A stretch of 64,000 bases of DNA from a virus, in the IMG/VR virus record IMGVR_UViG_3300007722_000012, positions 1-64,000 of that record; one strand, given 5' to 3'. Below the pieces are notes generated by a model. That model was not told where the DNA came from, searched no databases, and saw only the letters and a program-made list of their open reading frames with translations. Position numbers and translations under genes: made by a program. Each line of letters begins with the position of its first letter. Position 1 is the stretch's first letter. Below, one piece after another: positions 37,594-46,096 of this stretch.

Positions 37594-39342
37594 TTACTTG
37601 ACCCTCGCTTTGATCAGATTCATTATCTGCTTCACATCGCCATCACTCAACTTCACCGACATCGCGCCCCTCATATTCTCAAAGTCGCCTTCTTTGGCCC
37701 ATCGTCTTATGTCCGAAGCGTGAACGCCATCTGCATCTCCGCTTCGGGTATTCGTTATATCGTGCCGACTAATAACTTTGATTGATGTAAAGTGATATTC
37801 TTTTTCATTATACTTATTGAGTAGTGTGGCAACTTCCATAACTCGATCGTCGCCGATAACGACTAGCAGTTCTGTGTAACCCTCTTGCGCAAGCAATTTA
37901 GCAACACCAATCATGTGAGCCGCTCGTGGCGGCGGTCGTTGAAACAGACCGGCGTGATTCGGATACATCTTGTTTAGATATTTAAGTTTCTCATCTACTG
38001 TGAGGGGGTTCTTCTTGTTATCAACGGTTGTCGATACGAAAATGATCGGGCGCCCTCGAGCAACGGCCGCAGCCTTCAGGGTGGCATCGATGAGATGCAT
38101 GTGTTCTTTGTGGGGCGGTTGGAATCTGCCAAGAGGAACGATGACGGCTAGATTAGGCTTTGCTGATGTGGCTTCGGTTACGGAAACTTTACGATTGGCT
38201 GATGCGGCAAAGTTCTGTGCGGAGAATTCAGAGCGCTTTACGAATTTTGTAGTGCCGTGCACGTTATAAGATACGTAGCCTTCTACGTTGGCCTGCTTCA
38301 GATCACCAAATTCATTTTTAAAGAATCTCCGAATAGGTTGCAGAGCATTCAGCTCATCAATTACTCGATCCTTTAGTTTTTCAATAGCAGTGTGAACCTC
38401 AATCACGTTCTCAAGGGCTTTGCTATTTTTAGTTAAAATATCTAAAATGTGATCAAGAACTTTCTGCTTGGCGTCCTTGCTTTTTGGCGTCTTGACTTTA
38501 TCAATTTCTTTACCGAACTTAGCCTTAACAGAAGCTACGAAGCCATCGAAAGATGTAGTTGTGTTATTCTTGACGGTGAAATTCTTGTAGATCATGAACA
38601 GCGGTTCGATTTCTGCACTTGACATAACCGCCAAACCGGGACGTGACACAGTATTGAGGTCCTGGCGCAGTGCGTTGATATCAGCTTGGATGTGACCATA
38701 GCTAGAAAGCACCGGCGCCGTCACGGGCATCGCGAAAACGTTTTTCGAGTGTTTAGTATCAGAAGATGAAATCTGGACACGTTTACCTTCTTGCGTGTAC
38801 TTGGTGTGGACCGCGAAGCCGACTCTTGAGGTACCAATCTGGCGCCCCAAGTCTGAGTCGACGGGGATGGCATTGGCTACGGTGTTCGGCTGAAAGATGT
38901 AATGGGGAATATCGTCGATATCGCGGGTCTCGACATCAGACCGAGCAAACATCATATCCCCCTGAAGGATCGCAGTCGAATTGTAGATACTCGGGAAATA
39001 CTTTAGAGCGAGTTTAAGTTTGGAAACTAGACCCGGCGCATGGCCGTGATTATGCTCGATATCAGCATTCGTGAAGTTGTACTTTGGATTTACGTTGAAA
39101 ATAGATTTGGTCGCAACAAAGAACTTACCGTCAATTTTGCCGAAGAAGACGCTTGGGCTACCATCGATCTTAGTATCTGATGCGGTCGTCGGTATACCCT
39201 TGACTAGCTCGATGAGGGATACTAGAATCTTTGGGATACCCTTGGCGCCGTGGGTAATCAATAAGTCTTCGAGATGAACGTAATGGGACTTATCACCCTC
39301 GGATGAGACCATCTCGTCAAGAAATTGTTTGAAACCGATCAT
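37594..39342 (-). CDS. bifunctional protein: KxDG ligase-like domain plus HxxH nucleotidyltransferase domain
   Basis: 582 residues. N-terminus MIGFKQFLDE resembles a capsid-targeting peptide. Residues 58-62 (KIDGS) and FFVATKS match the nucleotidyl-lysine motif layout of ligase-like enzymes (I recall a DUF6267-type domain). From about 396, VPLGRFQPPHKEHMHLI (HxxH) and DGVHASDIRRWA match cytidylyltransferase/NMNAT-type enzymes. Both domains would transfer nucleotides; substrates are unknown. It overlaps the upstream stop by one base. Confidence 0.72.
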   Translation of the reverse strand: MIGFKQFLDEMVSSEGDKSHYVHLEDLLITHGAKGIPKILVSLIELVKGIPTTASDTKIDGSPSVFFGKIDGKFFVATKSIFNVNPKYNFTNADIEHNHGHAPGLVSKLKLALKYFPSIYNSTAILQGDMMFARSDVETRDIDDIPHYIFQPNTVANAIPVDSDLGRQIGTSRVGFAVHTKYTQEGKRVQISSSDTKHSKNVFAMPVTAPVLSSYGHIQADINALRQDLNTVSRPGLAVMSSAEIEPLFMIYKNFTVKNNTTTSFDGFVASVKAKFGKEIDKVKTPKSKDAKQKVLDHILDILTKNSKALENVIEVHTAIEKLKDRVIDELNALQPIRRFFKNEFGDLKQANVEGYVSYNVHGTTKFVKRSEFSAQNFAASANRKVSVTEATSAKPNLAVIVPLGRFQPPHKEHMHLIDATLKAAAVARGRPIIFVSTTVDNKKNPLTVDEKLKYLNKMYPNHAGLFQRPPPRAAHMIGVAKLLAQEGYTELLVVIGDDRVMEVATLLNKYNEKEYHFTSIKVISRHDITNTRSGDADGVHASDIRRWAKEGDFENMRGAMSVKLSDGDVKQIMNLIKARVK

Positions 39343-40322
39343 TATATTACCGAAGTTTTAACTGGTGAAGATACCCCAGAATCAAATTTAGCCCGTTCAG
39401 ATGCTACTCGTGTAATGACCCCGGTTTTCGGATGATGATGATCCCACCGAATCCCGCCGTTACCGGCTTTCTTCATGTGAATATTTGCGTGATCTTTTAG
39501 AATATGATCAAAGTGGGTAGATGGTGAATGGACTTGAGTTTTGTGATCTGCATTCTGACCGGATGCATGAGCCCTAATATGGGGGATTTGATTGGGTGTA
39601 GCGTGTAGAAGATGCCGTAAGTGATGAGCTCTATCTTTGCTGGTCATTTTCTGATAAGCACCGTGCCAGTCATCTCTGATATTTTTCAAGGCCGTTCGGC
39701 CGTGTTCTGATGCAACTACATTGGCCGTCTCATCTGTCTTCAGATGCGCCTTAGCTTGTGTATCATTCATACCAGCCATTTCAGTACGTTGATTAACTAT
39801 TTTCTGTCTGGCGCCTTTTATGTGATGAGTAGTATCGACGCCCAGACGTTTGTCAACGGCCTTATGACCCTCATTATGAACGCCAGGTTGCGCCCCATGT
39901 TTTTGAGTACTTTTTAATGAAATGCCATGATGTGTTCCATCGTGGTGTTGTACCATAACATCAGATGCATCTTCATGTTGACTAAGATTATGTTTACCGT
40001 CAGTAAATTTCTTAATATCTCCAGCCTTTGAAACAATACCAACCTTCTTAAAGCTTGAAACTCCGAGATGTTTCTTAATATGTTCAGTCGCGTGCTGTGC
40101 CTTTTTGTGTTCATCTTTGTATTTTTCACTAGTTGAACCACCGACTTGGTACATTAATTTATCGTGATGATCTTTATGATAATCATCAATAAACTTACCC
40201 CCATTTAGATGTTTAGCAACCAAAACTTCATGAATTTTCCCATTTAAGTCTGATGTACTTAGATTTTTTGCTGTAGTTTTGGCTTCTTCGAGCCACTCAA
40301 GCCAATTTTTGAAACCAATCAT
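39342..40322 (-). CDS. His-rich protein with capsid-targeting-like N-terminus, possible nuclease (326 aa)
   Basis: Starts MIGFKNWLEWLEEAKT. DASDVMVQHHDG followed by HGISLKST gives a D...SLK pattern compatible with a PD-(D/E)XK core, and HEVLVAKHLNGG precedes it. The rest is unusually rich in His and Lys. Probably a packaged protein; nuclease activity is a weak inference. Confidence 0.55.
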   Translation of the reverse strand: MIGFKNWLEWLEEAKTTAKNLSTSDLNGKIHEVLVAKHLNGGKFIDDYHKDHHDKLMYQVGGSTSEKYKDEHKKAQHATEHIKKHLGVSSFKKVGIVSKAGDIKKFTDGKHNLSQHEDASDVMVQHHDGTHHGISLKSTQKHGAQPGVHNEGHKAVDKRLGVDTTHHIKGARQKIVNQRTEMAGMNDTQAKAHLKTDETANVVASEHGRTALKNIRDDWHGAYQKMTSKDRAHHLRHLLHATPNQIPHIRAHASGQNADHKTQVHSPSTHFDHILKDHANIHMKKAGNGGIRWDHHHPKTGVITRVASERAKFDSGVSSPVKTSVI

Positions 40323-40364
40323 TTTATATCCCCATCAATATGTTTAGATTATTTATCACTTAAT

Positions 40365-41068
40365 CTAATACTTTAACTCCAACTGCTTGATTGTATACTT
40401 AAAATCTTCTTTTATGTAAATGGCCAGCCGCTCTTCCATGTGGCGTAGTGTTACGTTCTTTTTCGCCTTGGCGCTACTTCGAAAATCATCTGCAATGTCA
40501 AAAATCTTGGCCCGGTTTTGCCTTCCTTCAACCGCAATGTGCGTCCAATGCCCTGGCGCACCCGGATAGCACTCTTTGTAGGGCAAGCAAAGATCAAATT
40601 CTCAAGGCTTGGAATGTTAATCCCTGTGCTCATCAGCGACTCCGTGGCAACTATAATCGCATTCTCATCGGTCTCCAGAATTAAGCGAATCCGATCTCGT
40701 TCCTCGATCTTGACACCGCCATGGATAAAGTATATCGGCCGACCATCCGCTGCCTTCTCAGAAATCATCTCATACAGAATCTTGCCGTGCTGTTCAACAT
40801 AACGATATAAAATTAGAGTATTACCCTTAGTCGCCAGCGCTAGGTTGGTAATGAACTTATTGCGTGCAGTATTGGCGATGATCTGCTGAAGTTCTTCCCG
40901 ATAATCCATACCCTTTAGCGCCTTACAGAATACATCGGGATGCTTTAATAGTAACACGCGGATATCTATTGGGACCGCTTGACCAGCTTCTATGAGTTCG
41001 GCCGCAGAGATAATCTGATGAACCGGGCCAAGCAAACCTATCAACAGCAACCTATTTACTGTACTCAT
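40365..41068 (-). pseudogene. uvsW: UvsW helicase C-terminal half, frameshifted
   Basis: From MSTVNRLLLIGLLGP to RTLRLKEGK the frame encodes superfamily 2 motifs IV-VI (GNTLILYRYVEQ, ATESLMSTGINIPSLENLI, RQGIGRTLR). Around 40503-40522 the homology moves to the -1 frame, which continues AKIFDIADDFRSS and ends at 40365 like T4 UvsW. One base is missing. There is no slippery heptamer, so programmed shifting is unlikely. With the N-terminal half it makes a normal UvsW. Confidence 0.8.
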
Positions 41069-41130
41069 AATATATTCTCGATTTCTAAATTGTATAAATA
41101 ATAGTGACGACCACGATTATGTCTTTCTAA
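41069..41130. other. 62-bp insertion splitting uvsW, possible homing-gene scar
   Basis: It separates two uvsW reading frames that would otherwise be continuous. On the plus strand it carries TATAAATA (41093-41100) followed by AGTGACGACCACG, similar to the promoter-leader segments that precede the GIY-YIG genes at 27405, 41970 and 43462. Confidence 0.55.
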
Positions 41131-41946
41131 CTAAGATGACATAGTTCCAGTTGTACCTATTCTGTGCCCAGTGTTAACAAACCCCTCAATGGCAGCACAT
41201 ACAACAGCCGCAGAAAATAAATGGGCTTCATCACAAATTAATACATCGGTTCCAGTTATTAGTTTCTGATAGTTCTCTTTGTCGGACTTCAACATTGATG
41301 CTATTGTCTGCCAGGTCGATACGGTTACAGCCTTGCCAAAGACTCGTTCCTTACCAGCATACAGTGAGTGAATGTTTGCGTCGACATCCCATCCATTGGC
41401 GCTAGAATAATCTTTAAAATCGTTAGCCATCTGATTTACTAAATTTACAGTAGGAACTATGAGCACAAGCCGTTGATCATTTTCGAGACAATACCGGATG
41501 ATAGAATAGATAATAAGCGACTTGCCCGACGAGGTGGCAGATTCTAAGATGAGTCGTTTGTTCGATAGCGCTTTGTGAACGGCATCGATTTGGTAGTCGC
41601 GAATCTCGATAGGCACACCTCGACCATATAGATTCAAACCAAGCATGAACTCGTGAACATCGCCGCGAGTAATTTTTATAACTGGGCTGAGTTCAGGCGC
41701 GATGTTGATCTCGTAGTTACGAGTTTGGGCAAACTTTAGGATAAGTTCGATGAGACCTTTATACACGAGCTTGGTACGAAGATTGTAGAGACGAATTTTT
41801 CCGTCCCATTGGCCATTTTTAAATTTAGGTGCGAATTTAGCACCAGGCACATCGAAACAAAAAAATTCCGCCAATTCTTGTTCAGCCGAAGCTTCTTGAC
41901 ATATTACTCTAATATGAGTTTCATTGTGAGGGATAAGATGAATCAT
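41131..41946 (-). CDS. uvsW: UvsW helicase N-terminal half
   Basis: 271 residues from MIHLIPHNETHIRVICQE. The N-terminal domain (NGQWDGKIRLYN) and helicase motifs Q, I (ATSSGKS), Ia (VPTVNLVNQM), II (CDEAH) and III (IGTTGT) are all present, then the frame stops after MSS. UvsW unwinds branched DNA and R-loops. Either a split functional helicase or an inactivated gene. The start was moved inside the longest frame to match T4 UvsW. Confidence 0.85.
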   Translation of the reverse strand: MIHLIPHNETHIRVICQEASAEQELAEFFCFDVPGAKFAPKFKNGQWDGKIRLYNLRTKLVYKGLIELILKFAQTRNYEINIAPELSPVIKITRGDVHEFMLGLNLYGRGVPIEIRDYQIDAVHKALSNKRLILESATSSGKSLIIYSIIRYCLENDQRLVLIVPTVNLVNQMANDFKDYSSANGWDVDANIHSLYAGKERVFGKAVTVSTWQTIASMLKSDKENYQKLITGTDVLICDEAHLFSAAVVCAAIEGFVNTGHRIGTTGTMSS

Positions 41947-41969
41947 AGTAAAGTTCAAAATTATAGATG

Positions 41970-41977
41970 TATAAATA
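41970..41977 (+). promoter_or_regulatory. late promoter and hairpin leader of GIY-YIG gene
   Basis: TATAAATA, then a leader that folds GGTAAT/ATTACC with inner GGTG/CACC, then AAGGAG before the ATG at 42039. Confidence 0.75.
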
Positions 41978-42038
41978 AGTGGTAATCGCGGTGCGGAAAC
42001 ACCCATTACCTCTAGTCGAATCTGTTTAAGGAGTCTTT

Positions 42039-42995
42039 ATGACCAGTCATCTTATTTATTATACATATGCTTATCTCAGAGCCAAAGATAGCAAAACAGC
42101 TAGAGCCGGCACGCCATATTATATTGGTAAAGGTAAGGGAGATCGCGCATTCTCTATGCACGGTAAAAAATCTCCGCCAAATAAATCCAGAATTGTATTC
42201 CTAGAAACACATTTAAGTGATATCGGTGCATGTGCGCTCGAGCGCCGATATATAAAATGGTATGGGCGTATAGATATTGGCACTGGAATTCTTCGAAATC
42301 TCACAGATGGTGGCGATGGTATTGGTGGATTTAAAGCAACAACAGAACAAAATAAAGCTAGGTCACTTAGGCTAAATGGTATTCCGCAATCAAAAACATA
42401 CTTAGAAAAGGCTGCTGCTACACGAAAAAGAAATAAAGCAGAAGGCAAATTGCACAAACGCCACTCAAAAGAATCAATAATACGACGGTTGGCTACAACT
42501 ATAGCAAATAAAGAAGCCGGATATATTCGTAAACCCAGATCAGAAGAATCATGTATAGAACAGGGAATCAGACAAACCGGTTTACTCTGGACAGATGAAA
42601 TAAAGATGAAGGCTAAAAACACTAGAGACGAAACAAAAGCTGCTGGTGTTATTCATGCATCAACCGGAGTTTCTCAAAGCTCAGAACATATAGCCTCACG
42701 GCTAGCAACGAAATCAAAAAATAAAGCTGATGGTATACTTTACAAAAGGCACTCCGCTGAGTCCAATAAAGCTAATGGTGATCGCCAGAGAGGAGTTCCT
42801 CAAACTGATGATCGCATTTCCCGAGCTAAAGCTACGAGGGCGGCTAATGAAGCAGCTGGTATATCTAGAAAATCCCCTTCAGTAGAAATGAATAAAGCGA
42901 ATTCGGATAGACAACTCGGGACAAAAAGAACAGAGGAATCTAAAGCTAAGGGTAGAATTACTAGGGCTAAAAATAAAGCAGATAAAACAGCATAA
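42039..42995 (+). CDS. GIY-YIG homing endonuclease
   Basis: 318 residues. IYYTYAYLR and PYYIGKGKG form the GIY-YIG core, with GDRAF and FLETHL behind it. The C-terminal two thirds consist of repeated basic modules (KHR-type: KRHSKES, KRHSAES, ATRxxNKA) that presumably bind DNA. It lies between uvsW and uvsY on the opposite strand and ends one base before the uvsY stop. Confidence 0.88.
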   Translation: MTSHLIYYTYAYLRAKDSKTARAGTPYYIGKGKGDRAFSMHGKKSPPNKSRIVFLETHLSDIGACALERRYIKWYGRIDIGTGILRNLTDGGDGIGGFKATTEQNKARSLRLNGIPQSKTYLEKAAATRKRNKAEGKLHKRHSKESIIRRLATTIANKEAGYIRKPRSEESCIEQGIRQTGLLWTDEIKMKAKNTRDETKAAGVIHASTGVSQSSEHIASRLATKSKNKADGILYKRHSAESNKANGDRQRGVPQTDDRISRAKATRAANEAAGISRKSPSVEMNKANSDRQLGTKRTEESKAKGRITRAKNKADKTA

Positions 42996-43433
42996 TTATG
43001 ACCCAGAGCGCCAGCGGATAAAATCCACAGCATTCTTGATGTTGAAGGATCTTGCCCGAATTTCTTGCAAAACTGAATCCAAAAAATACAAGATTATTTT
43101 TAGGTATTCCTGACGACCCAGCAAAATCTGCATATCGGGCGACGCGATTATCATATCCGATACATCTGCGCGGAGCGTCTTATAAGCCCACTGATCCCAG
43201 TCTTTATCTTTGAGTTCGGCGCTCGTCATTTCGCCTCGGAAGTATCGACCGCGCAATACTTGCAATTGCGCAATTTCCATCTGCAACTTCACGAGTTGCA
43301 TCTTTATAGTAAGCGCTTCATTCACATAGTTACTGTGGAGGTTGGATGTGCGCAACGCGGCGCCAGAGAGGTCATTTTCCGAAATCACAGCATCAATCGC
43401 CCATTTTTCCTGAAGTTCTTTAAGCGTAGCCAT
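42996..43433 (-). CDS. uvsY: UvsY recombination mediator
   Basis: 145 residues, close to T4 UvsY (137). Conserved elements include a long central helix (EALTIKMQLVKLQMEIAQLQ), YYxGR-like RGRYFRGE and the C-terminal ILYFLDSVLQEIRARSFNIK. It loads UvsX onto gp32-covered ssDNA. Next to uvsW, as in T4. Confidence 0.88.
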   Translation of the reverse strand: MATLKELQEKWAIDAVISENDLSGAALRTSNLHSNYVNEALTIKMQLVKLQMEIAQLQVLRGRYFRGEMTSAELKDKDWDQWAYKTLRADVSDMIIASPDMQILLGRQEYLKIILYFLDSVLQEIRARSFNIKNAVDFIRWRSGS

Positions 43434-43461
43434 AATTATATAATTCCCGAAATTAAAGTTG

Positions 43462-43469
43462 TATAAATA
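43462..43469 (+). promoter_or_regulatory. late promoter and hairpin leader of homing gene
   Basis: TATAAATA followed by a hairpin GGCA...GGAA-TTACAAG-TTCC...TGCC and then AAGG before the ATG at 43539. Confidence 0.75.
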
Positions 43470-43538
43470 GAATAGGTGGCACCCAGGAATTACAAGTTCC
43501 GTGGATGCCGGTCACCCATAAACTTACTTAAGGCTTAT

Positions 43539-44318
43539 ATGAGCAACGAAATTATTTATCCCCAATTCATGCCCTATGTTTATCTGGGTATCAAACCAGA
43601 TACGGATGAGTTCTACTGGGGCTCTAGATGGGCTAATGCAACAAAACACAAAAGAACACCGGAATGTAATTTTATTCACTTCTACCGAACCTCAGCACCT
43701 GAGATAACAGCAATATTTGATAGCTTTGATTGGTTCATCTTCGAAGAATTTGTTGAACCAGATGATGCTTATGACTTTGAACAACTTTGCATATTCGAAG
43801 ACTGGGACAATCCATTAATTTTGAATAAAGTGTGTCACTATGGGGCAAAAGCTAGATTTCGACCGGATACAAAAAGTCAAAAACTAGCTGAGACTACAAT
43901 GGCCAAAATTAACCCAGAAACAGGCACATCTATTAAACAAGATGCGCATAAAAAATCCGTTAACACAAAGTCTATAATCAACCCAGAAACGGGTACATCT
44001 ATTTATTGCGTCACCGGCAAAAAATTTGGTCATACCATGGCAGTAATAAACCCAGAAACTGGTACTTCTATTGCACAGGATTCTGCTAAAAAAGCCGCTA
44101 CCACAACTTCAGCTATCAACCCAAAAACAGGCAATACATTTGCCAAGGATAGTAATAAACTGGGTGTCGCCACAATGAGATTAGTCAACCCTGAAACTGG
44201 TTTTACCTATAAAGAAGAACAGAATATGCGTACAGTTTTAGCTAACAGAAAAGTTGATCCAGTTACTGGTCTGAATAGATTGGAACAGAGAAAACTTTCT
44301 AGAGTTCTGTTAGTGTAG
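43539..44318 (+). CDS. GIY-YIG-type homing endonuclease with NPETG repeats
   Basis: 259 residues from MSNEIIYPQF. The nuclease part reads YVYLGIKPDT and FYWGSRWAN in place of GIY and YIG, with a later EEFVEPDDAYDFE. The C-terminal half has five near-repeats of INPETGTS every 20-25 residues. A longer frame start lies inside the leader hairpin and is rejected. Strand and promoter match the other homing genes. Confidence 0.75.
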   Translation: MSNEIIYPQFMPYVYLGIKPDTDEFYWGSRWANATKHKRTPECNFIHFYRTSAPEITAIFDSFDWFIFEEFVEPDDAYDFEQLCIFEDWDNPLILNKVCHYGAKARFRPDTKSQKLAETTMAKINPETGTSIKQDAHKKSVNTKSIINPETGTSIYCVTGKKFGHTMAVINPETGTSIAQDSAKKAATTTSAINPKTGNTFAKDSNKLGVATMRLVNPETGFTYKEEQNMRTVLANRKVDPVTGLNRLEQRKLSRVLLV

Positions 44319-44337
44319 CCATAATATAGTTATCGCG

Positions 44338-44877
44338 TTAAGCGACAGTTAATGTAAAATAAGAGTATGCAAAAGTTACGTTGGCGATAATGGGTTCAGA
44401 GTCTGAATTATTTGAACTGAACTGCAGTCCCGATAGTCTCGTAGGAAAACAGTCAACAAAGTGCGCCTGTATAATAGGCAGCTGATCGTTGCCCAAAACA
44501 TGCAAAATTCCATCTGTGTACCCCTTGGCTAACTCAGATAAACTTGCAGAATTTTTACTATTACGCATCAGTGCGCTGTATTGTTCGTGATTTCTGGGGA
44601 AGCCCATTCCAAACATCCAGTCGTATATTGCGCTATAGTTTGACATTTTCTCGTCGACGACAAATGTGCAGGTCAGATCATCATAAGTTAGAGTTTCGCC
44701 GGGCACAGGAAAGTCGTGTACAGATGTAGACATCGGCGCAATACCTAGACTGATACCCGGCAATTCAACCGATTGTACCATGAAGGATATTTCTTTAAAC
44801 TTCGTGAGCGCAAATAGATAATTACCAGTACCGAATAACGGGTTGATATTGATCGGTGATGGGCAGGTTAGAGGCAT
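44338..44877 (-). CDS. tail-tube-fold protein (gp19/gp54-like)
   Basis: 179 residues with FALTKFKEISFMVQSVELPG, HDFPVPGETLTYDDL and FVVDEKMSNYSAIYDWMFG, the pattern of tube-fold proteins in T4-like tails. Located between gp23 and uvsY where relatives place a tail gene. It may be a tube initiator, a terminator or a second tube protein; which one is not clear. Confidence 0.7.
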   Translation of the reverse strand: MPLTCPSPININPLFGTGNYLFALTKFKEISFMVQSVELPGISLGIAPMSTSVHDFPVPGETLTYDDLTCTFVVDEKMSNYSAIYDWMFGMGFPRNHEQYSALMRNSKNSASLSELAKGYTDGILHVLGNDQLPIIQAHFVDCFPTRLSGLQFSSNNSDSEPIIANVTFAYSYFTLTVA

Positions 44878-44895
44878 AATTATTCCTTCAGTTTA

Positions 44896-44982
44896 TCAGC
44901 CCACGACGTATCGATAGCCTGAACCGTGTTTTTCAAGACGGCCGCCAATTTGGGCTGCAGCTGCCGTTGTTAGTGTAATCAT
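44896..44982 (-). pseudogene. IscA/HesB-like remnant (28 codons)
   Basis: Reads MITLTTAAAAQIGGRLEKHG then SGYRYVVG and stops. This is the N-terminal strand-helix of IscA-type iron-sulfur proteins (typically about 110 residues with later cysteines), so it is probably a truncated remnant. Overlaps the end of the decayed segment upstream. Confidence 0.5.
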
Positions 44983-45120
44983 TTTTTGTGAGCGATCAGT
45001 GTTACTTTTTTAATTTTATTAATTTCTTTATCGGACTCATGATCATGATCTCTATCGAATGTCTTTGGATTCCATCGCCCGTCGATATGAGTATCATGAT
45101 CGGTTTCAGCATCTAATCAT
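44979..45120 (-). pseudogene. displaced C-terminal segment of the upstream gene
   Basis: A protein-like stretch (AETDHDTHIDGRWNP, HESDKEINKIKK) lies in a third frame after the stop of the gene at 45121. Another frame reads LGNKLDD across the junction. Two indels would join these into one C-terminus, so the gene end is probably decayed or misread. Confidence 0.45.
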
Positions 45121-45618
45121 CTAATTTATTCCCAAGATTAATTGGCTTCTTGATTTATGGTCCCATCCGTGAACATGGATACCAGGTTCTTTACTCAACT
45201 TGTGCCAGAGATTTTTACCACCAGCCGACTGTAGGTCGGACGATTGAAGAATCTTGCCATGCTTCTTTATAAGATGAGCGTAAACCTTATGAAGTGGCAA
45301 TGTGTTTGATTTATGAGCTTCTACCGTATCCGTTTGTTCAGTCGCGCCAACGTGTGCTGTTTTAATGCTTGCTACAACTTTGCCGTTTTTGACCACATGA
45401 TATTCTGCAGATTTTGGATTTTTCGCAGCTAGTCGACCGTCAGCGGTCCATTGAGTATGATGGAGTGAGTGTTCGGTATCGATATGTGATAAATGTATCG
45501 AGTGAGGGGCTACAGTCTTAAGTGACTTGCCAAGATGTTGAATTAATGGGTAGCGGCCGCCCTTTTTGTCAACATCACCAAGCTCCACTTCGGCTAAATA
45601 TTCTTTGAATGAGATCAT
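45121..45618 (-). CDS. hypothetical protein with capsid-targeting-like N-terminus (165 aa)
   Basis: Starts MISFKEYLAEVELGDVDKKG: FKEYLAE matches the capsid-targeting consensus (MKTYQEFIAE in T4) with a possible gp21 cut after YLAE. The mature part (WTADGRLAAKNP, HLIKKHGKILQSSDLQSAGG) resembles GNAT-like small phage proteins, an uncertain match. Coupled by overlap to the PLA2-like gene. The C-terminus appears frameshifted. Confidence 0.6.
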   Translation of the reverse strand: MISFKEYLAEVELGDVDKKGGRYPLIQHLGKSLKTVAPHSIHLSHIDTEHSLHHTQWTADGRLAAKNPKSAEYHVVKNGKVVASIKTAHVGATEQTDTVEAHKSNTLPLHKVYAHLIKKHGKILQSSDLQSAGGKNLWHKLSKEPGIHVHGWDHKSRSQLILGIN

Positions 45619-45974
45619 ACTGACACCTTTGGTGCAAACTTGAGTTTCGCCGAGAAAAATGCCCTCGCGGCAACTGCTTTTATACGAGTCGCCAAGGGGT
45701 GGCTTTTATCTTTAGATATTCTACTTAACCGGCCAACGAAGTGGTGATCTGCCTTTGCTCGGTGTGCCAGTGCATGGGTTTTGTCGGGCATTTCGCGACT
45801 TTTTTCGTAGGCCACGTCGTGATGGAACGCGGCCTTATCTAGTTTGTCGATTGGTGTGCCACCTTTATTACCAGGCCCCATGTAGTTACCATGAATTTGG
45901 GTAAACTTCTTCGTAGGCGACAGTGGGTTCTCGAGTAGTTCGATTTCGGCGAGGTATTGTTTGAAGGTGATCAT
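45615..45974 (-). CDS. phospholipase A2-like protein with capsid-targeting N-terminus (119 aa)
   Basis: Residues 1-10 MITFKQYLAE are a capsid-targeting-like peptide. Residues 31-36 YMGPGN match the calcium loop of parvovirus VP1-type PLA2; D46, the H52-D53 pair, Y56 and D76 follow in the spacing of that family (D..A..HD..Y, later AD). Such enzymes hydrolyse phospholipids to breach membranes. A late promoter lies immediately upstream, with the predicted start at the ATG. Confidence 0.78.
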   Translation of the reverse strand: MITFKQYLAEIELLENPLSPTKKFTQIHGNYMGPGNKGGTPIDKLDKAAFHHDVAYEKSREMPDKTHALAHRAKADHHFVGRLSRISKDKSHPLATRIKAVAARAFFSAKLKFAPKVSV

Positions 45975-45978
45975 TATC

Positions 45979-45986
45979 TATTTATA
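45979..45986 (-). promoter_or_regulatory. late promoter of PLA2-like gene
   Basis: TATAAATA whose last base is five bases before the ATG, so a transcript starting at the usual distance would have no leader. Confidence 0.6.
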
Positions 45987-46074
45987 CGAACGAATATTTC
46001 AGTAGGAAGACCTTGTGACCACAGTCCCAGAACTTCCTATAACGTGCGGCAAAATAGATCTCAAAATGCAGACG

Positions 46075-46096
46075 AAAAAAGAGACCCGAAGGTCTC
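46075..46096 (-). terminator. terminator after GIY-YIG gene (copy of the gp23 terminator)
   Basis: GAGACC-TTCG-GGTCTC followed by TTTTTT on the minus strand. Identical stem, loop and T-tract to 47072-47093. It overlaps the last codons of the homing gene. Confidence 0.9.

Noticed and set aside
40503-40522. Programmed -1 frameshift in uvsW
   Set aside because: No X-XXY-YYZ heptamer and no clear downstream stem at the change of frame; a one-base deletion is simpler.
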